A DNA stretch of 64,000 bases from Gari tellinella (lineage: Eukaryota > Mollusca > Bivalvia > Cardiida > Psammobiidae): NCBI GenBank assembly GCA_922989275.2, contig OV277874.1:22246154-22310153 (forward strand). Reading direction: 5' to 3'. Shown here one piece after another: positions 43,756 to 54,812 of the stretch. The position numbers and the translations under genes are program-made. Within the stretch, counting starts at the first letter, position 1; each line of letters begins with the position of its first letter. The notes beneath the pieces were generated by a model. It was not told the DNA's origin. It saw nothing but the letters and a program-made list of their open reading frames with translations, and made no database searches.

Positions 43756-44001
43756 CAGTGGAGAATCTGTTATTCTTTCCCGTTTAAACGCAAACGTACG
43801 CAAACGCAAAAAACTAAAACGTAGAAAAGTACAACTTTTTGATAATTCTGATAATTCATCTTTATCTTGGTGGCAAACAGTTTGGAGCCTGATCAGACGC
43901 CGGGTTACCCGGCGTCTGATCTTGCTCCAAACTGTTTGCACTGCAAATAATGGTTTTAGCGTAAACGCGTTTATTGGGAAAGAATAACAGATTCTCCACT
44001 G
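43756..44001 (+). mobile_element. Shell-A MITE, well formed
   Basis: 246 bp, TA both sides; one arm mismatch (GATCTTGCTCC). Confidence 0.92.
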
Positions 44002-44272
44002 TAGGTATACATTTTAAAAGCGCCCCTTTTATCAGCAACTAAACACAGAATGTCATATTTCGCGAATTTATTCAAATGAGACTCATTGGTTGGAAAAAAG
44101 TCGATAATCTATATATACATATATATCTAACTGTGTTATTGACGGATGATATGTTGTTTTCATATTTTTGGTGCTAACTGCTCCTTTTCTTACTATTTTA
44201 TGATTTAAAAGATGAGTAGAGTTAATCTGAAATTTATGATCAAAATCACATGTCTCGGGATAATCAGTGGTA

Positions 44273-44518
44273 CAGTGGAGAATCTGTTATTCTTTCCCGA
44301 TAAACGCGTTTACGCTAAAACTATTTTTTCTTTTACAAACAGTTTGGAGCCAGATCAGACGCCGGGTAACCCGGCGTCTGATCTGGCTCCAAACTGTTTG
44401 CCACCAAGATAAACATGAAATATCAGAATTGTCCAAACGTTGCACTTTTCTACGTTTTAGTGCTTTGCGTTTGCGTACGTTTGCGTTTAAACGGGAAAGA
44501 ATAACAGATTCTCCACTG
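44273..44518 (-). mobile_element. Shell-A MITE, well formed, near-perfect core
   Basis: 246 bp, TA both sides. AAACAGTTTGGAGCCAGATC pairs exactly with GATCTGGCTCCAAACTGTTT. Confidence 0.92.
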
Positions 44519-45186
44519 TACATCCAAAAACAAGCTATTAGAAGAAAAAAATCTGAATGTTATGAAAACTCGAGACAAATGCCGAGATGGTCTTAAATAA
44601 AGCAACTGGCTGCTTAAGGGCTGTTTATAAACCATATTGATTGTGCCATTTCAAATAATTATACTGATGGCTGTCAAGCAGAGATTTATTAACTTTCGTA
44701 TATTAAATATTCTCGCGCTTAACATTTATATATAAAAATACAACCAGTTTGAACATCATTCCATTACATGAACTATAACACTGGCTCATAAAATAAGCCA
44801 TATATACCTTTCCTACCTTGCCACGGTTCTAAGGCTTAATTGTCATAGTAAATACTTCTGTTTATTTGACAGAGTTAATCTCCTCTGAAAAGAACTAAAA
44901 GGTAGTGTGATCGGTATTTTTGATCCCATATACGTACGATGCAACGATTGCGATTCGCCGAAATCATCTTCCTGAAATCATCAATATTTTTTCTCATCAC
45001 GCCTCTCGTCATTCATCAGCGGTATATGACCTATTCTGTTTCGACTCATCCATCCGTCCGTCCAAACAGTAAGGAATGCTCCCGGGAAATTTAGCAGGTT
45101 TACATGTATATCAGACGGATCCTGTAAGACACCACTGCATACTCTAATAAGACAGCTCCTCCAGGCAAAACATCTAAGAAAATGAT
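44519..45186. other. No gene seen
   Basis: AT-rich; no frame or repeat recognised. Confidence 0.4.
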
Positions 45187-45597
45187 ACGTGTCCCCTCCC
45201 TTCAGCGGCCCTCTGAAAAACGATTCCCTCCTTACAACAACGTGTGCCGCTGTTCCCTTCAAAAGCGATTATGCCCAACCTATTCACGGTTGCAGCATTG
45301 TCTTCTTAAAATTGTCATCTACTGATTTTTCTGAAAGACCCTTATTGGGCATTTTGACAACATTTCTTTTTGTAAACATCAGCTTGAATTGAGATCAGAC
45401 GTCGCATTTGATCTGGAGTCAAGCTGTATGCAAATGTAAGCCAAGTCTATTTCCCTCCCTATAAAAACTCCATCCAAACAACATACACAATGTTTGTCTC
45501 CCATTGGGTGTCGTTTGGAGGTCCATGTCTACCCGAGGACGTCGGCGGAAGTGAGTGGGTGGGTGTCGTTGTAGAGAGGGAGCACTTAGTCTTTTGG
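45187..45597 (-). mobile_element. Shell-C MITE with a duplicated terminal segment
   Basis: CTCCCTTCAGCGGCCCTCTG to GTTGTAGAGAGGGAGCACT. GGGTGTCGTT occurs twice near the right end, bracketing about 50 bp of extra GC-rich sequence (45519-45567). Confidence 0.75.
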
Positions 45598-45609
45598 CAA
45601 CTGTGACCG

Positions 45610-45762
45610 TTTATTGTAATCAGAGTGGCTAACAATTTAGAGCATGATAAAACGCTGTTCTACCAGGGTTCTGATTTGTTTCCAAAATGTTTGCAATGCA
45701 AAAAATTATTTAAGCATAAACGCATGCAATAATAAATAAATACGCATTCTCAACTGTAACAG
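45610..45762 (+). mobile_element. Shell-A remnant
   Basis: AGAGTGGCTAACAATTTAGAGC, AAAATGTTTGCAATGCAAAA, CATAAACGCATGCAATAATA and TTCTCAACTGTA. Confidence 0.5.
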
Positions 45763-45771
45763 GGACATATT

Positions 45772-45982
45772 TAACTTATTACCTCATAGCCTGTTTCTTT
45801 TTTTAAAAAAGAGATCAGCATTTAAAGCAGGTTCAAAGTAAAGCAGAATGCGCCTATAGGAGAAACATCTGCTAGGATATATAAAAATAAATCTTATGGT
45901 ACGTTTTCATATCTGTGTAAGCTGAAACTATTTTCATCAGTGGAAGAATATATTAATACGCTTCCATGGGAGAATGGGTTCA
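45772..45982 (+). mobile_element. Shell-D MITE, half hairpin
   Basis: TTAACTTATTACCTCATAGC to CATGGGAGAATGGGTTCA; only the left beta arm AAGTAAAGCAGAATGCGCC is kept. Confidence 0.65.
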
Positions 45983-46050
45983 GTAAACGTCTAGTCTAAA
46001 CACTGAACATGCTATTGATTGTAGATTGTAACACTGTTCTATTGCTGCTA

Positions 46051-46279
46051 TTAACCCTTTCCCCTATGGAACCGACTTTTAGCGTATTTGATTTAAACAG
46101 TCGCTAAAGACAATAGTTCAAATCATACAATCATGAACATGTCCCATATAAATATGTTCCTATAATATATCAGATGGTAGTTTAGCAGAATGCGCATTAA
46201 GGCGCATTTTGTTCTACTTTTATTCTGCTTTAGGTGATCACATGTCTTCAAAGCTAAAATAAATTGGGTAAAGAGTTAA
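46051..46279 (-). mobile_element. Shell-D MITE, TTAA-flanked
   Basis: TTAACCCTTTCCCCTATGG to TTGGGTAAAGAGTTAA; GCAGAATGCGCATTAAGGCG with a decayed complement. Confidence 0.75.
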
Positions 46280-46314
46280 GACCCATTAAATATCTTTTAA
46301 TATGCTTATGCGTA

Positions 46315-46356
46315 CAGTGGAGAATCTGTTATTATGACGTCATTGGTGACGTCATA
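46315..46356 (+). mobile_element. Extra shell-A tip followed by two TGACGTCA octamers
   Basis: CAGTGGAGAATCTGTTATTA is followed by TGACGTCATTGGTGACGTCA and TA, directly before a full shell-A copy. Same arrangement at 50294. Confidence 0.85.
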
Positions 46357-46602
46357 CAGTGGAGAATCTGTTATTCTTTCCCGTTTAAACGCAAACGTAC
46401 GCAAACGCAAAGCACTAAAACGTAGAAAAGAACAACTTTTGGACAAATCTGATATTTCTTGTTTATCTTGGTGGCAAACAGTTTGGAGCCTGATCAGACG
46501 CCGGGTTACCCGGCGTCTGATCTGGCTCCAAACTGTTTGCACTGCAAATAATAGGCTTAGCGTAAACGCGTTTATTGGGAAAGAATAATAGATTCTCCAC
46601 TG
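46357..46602 (+). mobile_element. Shell-A MITE, well formed (composite subfamily)
   Basis: 246 bp, TA both sides; core GGGTTACCC. Confidence 0.92.
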
Positions 46603-46696
46603 TACCATGTCATTACCATAGACAATAAAGTCTCGACATTAAGCAAAAGAACATGTATTTTGTAGAAATACTGATAATCTGTTAATCGCGAGTAAC

Positions 46697-46800
46697 AGTG
46701 GAGAAATATGTTAATGAATTTCTATCCTAATAAACGAGTTTATGCTTAAACTAGTATTTCCATTGCAAAAAGTGTGGAGCCAGATTGGACGCCGGCTATG
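46697..46800 (-). mobile_element. Shell-A left-half remnant
   Basis: CAGTGGAGAAATATGTTAAT, AATAAACGAGTTTATGC, GTGGAGCCAGATTGGACGCC. Confidence 0.6.
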
Positions 46801-46899
46801 GGGGATAATGAGAGACATCAGAAGTTTACAACCTTTAGACAAAATAATATAAAAAACATCCATTACTACAGAAAACTAGAATTATTAAATTAAGGTGAA

Positions 46900-47190
46900 A
46901 ACGTGCATTCTTTTTCCCAGATCATAGAAACACTATAATTATGGTGGAGAATTCAAACGATATTTTGGACAATACTTTCAGGTCAAAATGTCTGATACAA
47001 TTTAGTAAATTATATTGTGTGAAACCCCTACACGATCAGTTTAATTCTGAGTGACAAAAATTTGGAAACAAAAAAAGCATACTCCGGGTTACCCGGTGTC
47101 TGATTTGACTTAAATGTGCTCGCAATAGAAATAATTGTTTGAGCATAAGCACGTTTATCGGAATTTAAAACGTCAATTATGTACTGTAAT
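46900..47190 (+). mobile_element. Shell-A MITE, strongly decayed and enlarged
   Basis: CTCCGGGTTACCCGGTGTC, GAGCATAAGCACGTTTATCG and TATGTACTGTA survive. Confidence 0.45.
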
Positions 47191-47390
47191 TACATTACAC
47201 GACGATATAAGCTAGCAATCCTTTTACCTTGGAACTTCCAGACTTTGTACGTAATTGTAAGTGAAGTGTTAATGTTTGGCTTCAGAAGTGAGAGCATTAG
47301 CGGCTCTTTATTGTTGACACTTGTAAGGTTTTAAGTCTTAACCCAGTCAATAGCAAGCTGTGAGACATACAAAAGAGAACGCAAAATACA

Positions 47391-47436
47391 ATGGAGAAGA
47401 CGTTATCTTCCCCAATAAACACGTTTGCGATGATAC
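47391..47436 (-). mobile_element. Shell-A tip fragment
   Basis: ACAATGGAGAAGACGTTATC and CCCAATAAACACGTTTGCG. Confidence 0.55.
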
Positions 47437-47490
47437 AAGCGCCACACAGTTTGTCATTCAAGTGAACATGAGTCGTCTTTATTTGTAATA

Positions 47491-47736
47491 CAGTGGAGAA
47501 TCTGTTATTCTTTCCCGTTTAAACGCAAACGTACGCAAACGCAAATCACTAAAACGTAGAAAAGAATAACTTTTAAACAATTCTGATATTTTATGTTTAT
47601 CTTGGTGGCAAACAGATTGGAGCCTGATCAGACGCCGGGTTACCCGGCGTCTGATCTGGCTCCAAACTGTTTGCACTGCAAATAATAGTTTTAGCGTAAA
47701 CGCGTTTATTGGGAAAGAATAACAGATTATCCACTG
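47491..47736 (+). mobile_element. Shell-A MITE, well formed
   Basis: 246 bp, TA both sides; right TIR has TTATCCACTG. Confidence 0.92.
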
Positions 47737-47979
47737 TATGCCATTTTCTGTTCTATTTGTGTTGGGCTCTATATATTTTCGTTTGAACGGGGGAACATTA
47801 TCTTCTCTACTCTTAATAAGTGTGTTATACAATACTTAATATAAGCGATTGGCTACAATAGCATACGACTCGTAAGACAAGTTCTGCAGTAAATGCTTTG
47901 CTTTCACAGATGCCTCCATTTAAGCATCGTAGTATTTCAATTCCACACTAAAGCTTAGGCCGTTCTAATAATAAAACTC

Positions 47980-48112
47980 AAAGGGTATTCCATGTATATT
48001 TCCATCTGGCAGCTTTAAGATTTTTAAAAGCAAAGCAAAATTCTTCTTATGGCACATTTTGGTTTACTTTTAGCCTGATTTATGTGGTCATCTTTATCAA
48101 AAACTAGAAATA
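47980..48112 (+). mobile_element. Core-beta remnant
   Basis: AAAGCAAAGCAAAATTCTTC and TTATGGCACATTTTGGTTTAC with TTTTAGCCTGATTTATG. Confidence 0.45.
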
Positions 48113-48119
48113 GGTTTTA

Positions 48120-48307
48120 CTGTGGAAGAGACGTTATTTTTCCCCAATAAACGCGTTAGCATTAAAAATAGTATGTCCCTTACAAACAGTTTACTGTTTG
48201 CCACTAAGATAAACTTGAATAATTAGAAGTGTCGAAACATTGTCATTTTAACGTTTTGTTGCGTTTTGTTTGCGTTTAAACGGGAAATAACAGCGTCGTA
48301 TCCACTG
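48120..48307 (-). mobile_element. Shell-A MITE lacking core alpha
   Basis: 188 bp. Both termini and arms remain, but the core has collapsed to AAACAGTTTACTGTTTG. Left tip CTGTGG has one change. Confidence 0.8.
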
Positions 48308-48418
48308 TATAACACAGTTGTAAGCAACCGTCTATCTTTAAACTTGCTGAACGTTTGATTTTAGCTTGGTTCTTATCACATTAATTCACTAGGCAGTGAC
48401 TACCATATGAACTTGATA

Positions 48419-48764
48419 CAGTTATCCGTCTCTACAACGCCCCCCACTCATATAACGCCCCCCTCTATACAACGACCCTTGTGAGCTCTTCCTAAACAGA
48501 ACAATTATGTCCAACCTATTCACGGCTGCAATGTCGTCTGCTAAATACTGTCGTATGCTGTTTTTCTTAAAGTAACATAATGTACATTTTGATATAATTT
48601 TTTTAATGATGAGTGGCAAACAGCTTGAATCCCGATCAGACGCCGCGTTACGCGGCGTCTGATCTGGATTCAAGCTGTTTGTAAAAGTTAGCCTGCTTCC
48701 CTCCCTATAACGACTCCCTCCGAACAACGCACACAAATTGGGTCTCCCGTTGGATGTCGTTGTA

Positions 48765-48805
<41 letters not shown>

Positions 48806-48810
48806 CGCTG
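48419..48810 (-). mobile_element. Shell-C MITE with perfect core and 39-G tract
   Basis: TA|CAGTTATCCGTCTCTACAAC to CGCTG|TA. Core GACGCCGCGTTACGCGGCGTC. The terminal AGAGGGAG has expanded to 39 consecutive G (48767-48805). Confidence 0.85.
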
Positions 48811-49770
48811 TATAAATTAAGTAGATGCTCTTTCGGGACTGTTGGTCAATGACCATGACCGCTATAATGCGGAAAGAAAAACTTAAATTATGAAATGTTT
48901 CCTTTTTTTAAATTAAAGACAAATAGTGTTTCAGCTAGGCTAGCAAAAGAAGATTATTTCATAGCTAAATTTAAACCTATTCTTAATTCTCAATAATTAT
49001 CTCCCTTTAATAAAACACAGTTATTTATCTTAGATGTACGTCAACAGGAAGTGACGACGTCGATATCATGACAACAACGTCATGACGTCATAAACAATAG
49101 TATAGCGCCTGATGAATTATAGTGAAACGCGTCGCGCATTGTTTGAAGAAATAAAATTGTGTTTTTAAAGCCTATAATACATCATTTATTTTTTTAATTC
49201 CTATATACAGGTTTTCCCGGTAGTTTCCGGCATCACGCCGACACTATTTATTATATATATATATATATATACCGCTCTATAACAAACATGTGTTTCCTTC
49301 CAACAGAAACAGTACATTTACCGTAAATAATTCGGTTTATAAACAACCCAATTGTTCTCGTATGGACAATAATTCACTTTTCCCTTGAATGAGAAAATTC
49401 CTCAAAATAGATCTACTCTACGTCATTACAAACATACTATTGTTTTAGCCAGCCGAAAATAACACCCTATAATCTTATTTTCGACTAGAATTATTACCAA
49501 TAGAGCTGTATATGAACCAAATTGAATGCTATATGTTGAACATATTTTTGTATTCCTCACATTGCATACTACATAGACAATATATACTCAGTGCAAAAAT
49601 AAACTCAAATTTTCATTACAACATTTGTATGTAGAAAGGAACGTATTTGTGATTAATATTTTCATTAAAGTCAGTAGTTCTGTTTGGGGTTATCAATGTT
49701 GAAAAAGGGAGGTTTATTATTGAATTGGTAGCACCACACCCTGAACAAATCGGTGCGGTGTTTTAAACAG
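48811..49770. other. No gene seen; (TA)n microsatellite at about 49251-49271
   Basis: AT-rich. CGACGTCGATATCATGACAA and ACGTCATGACGTCAT near 49055-49093 form a TGACGT-rich cluster. Confidence 0.45.
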
Positions 49771-49774
49771 ACTG

Positions 49775-50035
49775 TAGTTAACTCTTTCGCTGCCAAATCA
49801 ATCGTGCGATTTCAACCCCTTCAACGTTTCATTGTCGTCTGCTTCAATGTTGTTATTTGCAAGGCCGTTTTAAAGAAAGATCCATTGATGCATGACTTAA
49901 AAAATATCGATACGAGAGTCAAACAGTTGGGTCATAATCAGATGGCTCGTTACGCGGCGTCTGATCAGGATCTAAACTGTTTGCAAACCCGCTTTCTGGC
50001 GTCATTAAGAGTGAAAAAGTTAAAATACAGCACAC
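49775..50035. mobile_element. Family-F element, fullest copy
   Basis: TTAACTCTTTCGCTGCC to TTAAGAGTGAAAAAGTTAAA. Core AGTCAAACAGTTGGGTCATA, ATCAGATGGCTCGTTACGCGG, CTGATCAGGATCTAAACTG. TTAA-like tips suggest the same insertion preference as shells D and G. Confidence 0.6.
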
Positions 50036-50194
50036 TGGTTTTGAGTATTGTTTTTCTGAACTTGTTACAGAATTAAATGAATCTTGCGATATGGTCTTAG
50101 TATTCATGCATGTATCATAATTAATGTGGTTAAATATTTTTCGTATTACACATCACAATGCAATATAAGAGAAACCAATTTAGAATATTTAAAC

Positions 50195-50293
50195 CCTCTA
50201 ACTGTCAAGGCTAAAAACACTGACATTTGTAAACAGGTTAAATCCTAATCAGACGCCGTGTCTGATCGAGATCGAAACTGTTTGACACTCATA
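50195..50293. repeat. Family-F fragment with shortened core
   Basis: CCCTCTAACTGTCAAGGC, ATCCTAATCAGACGCCGTG, CGAAACTGTTTGACACTC. Confidence 0.5.
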
Positions 50294-50335
50294 CAGTGGA
50301 TATTCTGTTATTCTGACGTCATTAGTGACGTCATA
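50294..50335 (+). mobile_element. Extra shell-A tip with two TGACGTCA octamers
   Basis: CAGTGGATATTCTGTTATTC followed by TGACGTCATTAGTGACGTCA and TA; counterpart of 46315-46356. Confidence 0.85.
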
Positions 50336-50581
50336 CAGTGGAGAATCTGTTATTCTTTCCCGTTTAAACGCAAACGTACGCAAACGCAAAGCACTAAAAC
50401 GTAGAAAAGAACAACTTTTGGACAATTCTGATAATTCTTGTTTATCTTGGTGGCAAACAGTTTGTAGCCTGATCAGACGCCGGGTTACCCGGCGTCTGAT
50501 CTGGCTACAAACTGTTTGCACTGCAAATAATAGTTTTAGCGTAAACTTGTTTATTGGGAAAGAATAACACATTCTCCACTG
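50336..50581 (+). mobile_element. Shell-A MITE, well formed (composite subfamily)
   Basis: 246 bp, TA both sides. Core arms changed in a paired way: TTTGTAGCC and GGCTACAAA instead of TTTGGAGCC and GGCTCCAAA. Confidence 0.92.
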
Positions 50582-50837
50582 TAACAAAGTGGCTCAAGTC
50601 TTGAACGCATAAAATTACAAATGTTATAAGTAAAAGTAGTCGACACTTTATGCATTATATATTTATATGTATTAGATGGGTTAATAAATCATTATGACAA
50701 TCAATGGACAAAACAGGTTGCACATTTTACAATGGATACTATCTTGATGTTGATCAGTCTCCAAACTATATAGCATCTCAATTTTAACACATAATCAACA
50801 GTTTCAAAAGCAATCAATATCATCGGTGTTGTGTAGT

Positions 50838-51357
50838 AAGGTGTTTCACGGCCCTTATTGAGAATCCTGGTGGAGTTTGTTGTGATGAAAACATCGCTAA
50901 ATTTTCTGGTTGTTTATTAAAGATCCTGAACACACAGTGTAGACAATCAGCTAATCCAGCATAACATAAGTATATGAAATAACAACTGTTCAATATGTAT
51001 CTGTTAATAAAGCTCCTGCATCAAAGTCCAAAATGTATTTTAGAGCCTGGACACACTAAGCATGGCAGCCGACGCTGCCCCTATGTGACATTAGATCATT
51101 ACTGCCGAAAATCTAAAATCTAAACTTTCTTTCTTGTTAGACTGATATTTTGCAAGTATTTATACCAAAATGTTCAGACGACAGCCAGACGAATGTAATA
51201 GCCTCGTCTACCCTTAATTAATCAACTTATCATACACGTGGAGTGACCATCACACATTTTGCCCACAGGCATGCCAAGTGTCTGTTAAGCACAGGTATCA
51301 CAGTGTATTGCTGTCATATTGCATACTTTGTCCAGACTGCAAATTACCCTTACAACA
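50838..51357. repeat. About 520-bp interspersed repeat, copy 1
   Basis: Matches 53988-54513 closely from CTTATTGAGAATCCTGGTGG to CAAATTACCCTTACAACA. No coding capacity or terminal structure recognised. Confidence 0.85.
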
Positions 51358-51950
51358 CCACACAACCGCTCAAAAATGAAGCCACCGGCTTCATTGAAAA
51401 TCAAATGAATTGAATGCATTCTAAAGTTTTGTTATTTTCATTTTTTTATCTTAAGAAATATTCGTGTCCCTGCTTTTTTTTTAAACATAACGTTGATACA
51501 GTAACCCATAAAATACACAGTCTGTTATCTGATAACTACAAAACTAAATACCTTTTTAAGAGAGCTGTGTATTAAAACATGCGAAGAAAACCCACGTTTA
51601 GTGCTAAATGAACGCTAAGTAAATAGATCATGTTTTCCCTTCAAATTAACTCGTATTGCAAATTCCAACAACCTAACAGTAATATTGGCCTGCACATGGG
51701 CCATGCAAATAGTCCCTGAAAGCATCGTTCCGTAACTGGACGTAACGAAAATAGTCTGGGAGCAGGTACTTTCCCAGCACTAAACCGGAATTGCAAATAC
51801 GCATAGTTATCTATTAAGTTGGAAAACATAACTTAGAAACATAACGATCAATGAACACTCTTAACGTTGTAGGGCATCATTAATATGTATTTAGGCTTTG
51901 CCTATGGACGGAAAAAAAGCAAAATTGTATTAATGAAAACGGAATAGATC
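51358..51950. other. No gene seen
   Basis: AT-rich sequence; nothing recognised. Confidence 0.4.
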
Positions 51951-51977
51951 TATCGCCAGTGTGTGATCAGCGCTCTT

Positions 51978-52058
51978 GTATCAGTTCGTTGTGTATTCCA
52001 GATCACACTCGAGGCTACGCCTCTCGTGACTGAGATCTGGATTACACAACCGACTCGA
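51978..52058. repeat. Palindrome of about 80 bp
   Basis: CAGTTCGTTGTGTATTCCAG and CACTCGAGG pair with CCTCTCGTG and CTGGATTACACAACCGACT. Confidence 0.6.
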
Positions 52059-52195
52059 ACTTTTATTATAAACCTAAATTGTAAGGGACAAGATCTATCA
52101 TATATTGTTACCCAATAATCAAATAGATAATAAATTATATAAGCACCCGTGTATACAATGTTAAAAGTTAAAACTCCTCCGTACAGCTATATTAT

Positions 52196-52456
52196 CAGGG
52201 CTGACATTTCTCCGGATTTTTCCTAAATCCCCGGATTTTCCCCCAGGATATGGTAGCTTAAAGCAGGCTGAAAGTAAAGCAGAATGCGCCATAAGGCTCA
52301 TTCTGCTTTACTTCCAGTCTGCTTTAAGTAGATCTAGTCACATGCCAACAAAACTTGAAATCGGCTATGGGGTAAAGGTACGATTCGTAAAATCGCGCTT
52401 GAAAAATGCATATTTGGAAATCTTAGGATTTTTCATTTCAACTTATGGCAGCCCTG
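52196..52456 (+). mobile_element. Shell-E MITE with core beta, 6-bp target duplication
   Basis: CAGGGCTGACATTTCTCCGG to CAACTTATGGCAGCCCTG. Direct repeat TATTAT at 52190-52195 and 52457-52462. Inside: GCTTAAAGCAGGCTGAAAGT hairpin and GGCTATGGGGTAA, the shell-D tip, as in 24493-24746 but in the other orientation. Confidence 0.88.
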
Positions 52457-52462
52457 TATTAT

Positions 52463-53686
52463 AATGCAATCTAAAACTATTTTTGGAAGTCATCTGACCA
52501 CCAATAATGACGTCATTATTTTGTATTGATGACGTATGGTAATCCGTTATTTTTATCGGTTCGATTGAGAAGTAGCTTTTTGCAAATAACGTTCATTTTT
52601 AGCGTTAAAGGGTATGGATTGAACTGTTTGAAAGTTTGTCATTCGGAGGAAATCATTACAAGTGAGTGTTGTGGTTTATTCATTCTTAAAATGTTTTAAA
52701 AATATCACCGAAATCGGGAATTCCGAAACGTCACGCACAACTCTTCGTAAAAGCCGTGACATCATCATCCAATATGCCAGCCCCCATGTTTTGTTGTTGC
52801 CTAGTTTTGAGGAAATTATTCACGCGCAAATCAAACACTTTTCAAAGTCTATCAGTGATTAAATAGAATTGGAATACCTTTGATTTTATCGTGCATTACT
52901 TAGGAACGGAAAAAAGGCAAGCCTTTTTTCCGTATTATAAATCATTCTATTCACATAATCATTGAATAATTTTTCGCACTTCTTGTAGGTGTAAATAAAC
53001 CAACTATAAACGTTTGAAGGATTGGAATGCACCGATGCCTATCGAACATATAAAATACCAGTAGTAATAACAAAAATGCGTAATAACATAATATGTATCA
53101 GTATCAATATGACTATTTTAAAGTTTAAATATGAAAAGCATCAACATGAAAACGACAAGTAGCCCTGAAATCTGCAAAGTTACTTGATGGAGAATGAATT
53201 TTTGTACAATTAAGTATTATGTTCTGATTATATAAACATAACAATTGTGCACATTAATGTCACATTTAACTTTAAATAAGTGTTCTGTACTGTTAAAACG
53301 ACTGAAAACAAACCCACAGTGAATTACATTTTAGAGAAGTAGTCCAAATTGTTCATTTCCGTTTAAAACATTTCAACTGACTGAAAGTCACAGAGTTCCC
53401 ATTTATTTGCTGTAAGAAGTATACATGCAATAGTCCGAAATGTACCTGTAGTAAACTAATGGGGAATTTCACTTAAGTTGTAAAACTGGTAGAGTTCACT
53501 TTTGTTCTTTATTCCAAATCCAAGTAAATAGTCTATGATATCTTCTGGTGAATGAAGTTTGGATCCAAGTTGTAGAGATCTGTTCTATTCTGAGATTACA
53601 ATCCGGAACAGTAGCCCACATGGTGATCAAGCATATACGACACTGATGGAGAATGTTAACTCACAATTGTAGATTTCCACTCGCTT
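52463..53686. other. No supported gene
   Basis: A 66-codon frame at 52662-52862 has no recognisable domain and I do not call it. A short GGAAAAAAGGC/GCCTTTTTTCC hairpin lies at about 52907-52932. Confidence 0.4.
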
Positions 53687-53929
53687 GGGGCCCGTTTCAT
53701 AAAACTTCGTACGACAAAAACGATCGTAAATCAATATATTAAAATACATTTAATTTCTGATTTCTCTATCTAATCCTGCATTGTGACATCTTTTTGGAAT
53801 CGTCTTTTCAAGACGATTCCAAAAAGATGTCACAAGACAGGATTAGATGGAGAAATAAATCATAATTTAGATTTTTATAAACTGACTTACGACAACATTT
53901 GTCGTAAGAAGTTTTATGAAACGGGCCCC
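53687..53929. mobile_element. Shell-H MITE with core gamma, near intact
   Basis: GGGGCCCGTTTCATAAAACT to AGTTTTATGAAACGGGCCCC. Core CTTTTTGGAATCGTCTTTTC pairs with AAGACGATTCCAAAAAG inside TTGTGACAT/ATGTCACAA. Confidence 0.88.
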
Positions 53930-53987
53930 AGCATCGGGCACAAATAAAATATCTGATTGTGCTTCGGGTTTTCCACCAAAATGTAGT

Positions 53988-54513
53988 AAAGTGTTATATG
54001 ATCCTTATTGAGAATCCTGGTGGAGTTTGTTGAAATGAAAACATCGCTAAATTTTTCTGGTTGTTTATTAAAGATCCTGAACACACAGTGTAGACAATCT
54101 GCTAATCCAGCCTAACATACATGTATGTTTATGAAATAACAACTGTTCGATATGTGTATCTGTTACGGAAACTCCTGTATCAAAGTCCAAAATGTATTTT
54201 AGCGCCTGGACACACTAAGCATGACAGCCGACGCTGTCTCTATGTGAAATTACATGATTACTGCCGAAAATCTAAAATCTTAACTAAACTTTCTTGTTAG
54301 ACTGACATTTTGCAAGTATTTATACCAAAATGTTCAGACGACAGCCAGACGAATGTAATAGCCCCGTCTACCCTTAATTAATCAACTTATCATACTCGTG
54401 GAGTGACCATCACACATTTTCCCACAGGCATTCCAAGTGTCTGTTAAGCACAGGTATCACAGTGTATTGCTGTCATATTGCATACTTTGTCCAGACTGCA
54501 AATTACCCTTACA
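53988..54513. repeat. About 520-bp interspersed repeat, copy 2
   Basis: Direct copy of 50838-51357, 3.15 kb downstream; ends where a shell-C element begins. Confidence 0.85.
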
Positions 54514-54793
54514 ACAGTTGCTCGGAGGAAGTTATTAAAGGGAGAGAAAATTATTAACCTTAGAATATATTTGCAAACAGTTTGAACCCTGACTGTTGTC
54601 ACTCGTCTTTATGTTTCATCTGTCAAAATGTCCGTAACGTAACTTTGAGAAAAGTACCCAACAACAATTTTAGCAAAGATATTGCAGCAGAGATAAAGGC
54701 TGGACATAACTGTCTTGTTTGGGGAACAGTGGCAAACGTTACTGTATAGAGGGAATCGTTGTTCGGAGGGCCGTTGTAAGGACGTGCCACTGT
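54514..54793 (+). mobile_element. Shell-C MITE, left end and core lost
   Basis: TTGCTCGGAGGAAGTTATTA through AAACAGTTTGAACCCTGAC to GTTGTAAGGACGTGCCACTG. Confidence 0.7.
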
Positions 54794-54812
54794 CATCGGG
54801 CTTTATTGACTG

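Noticed and set aside
52662..52862. 66-codon frame MSVVVYSFLKCFKNITEIG
   Set aside because: No domain, no neighbouring exon signals, length expected by chance in AT-rich DNA.
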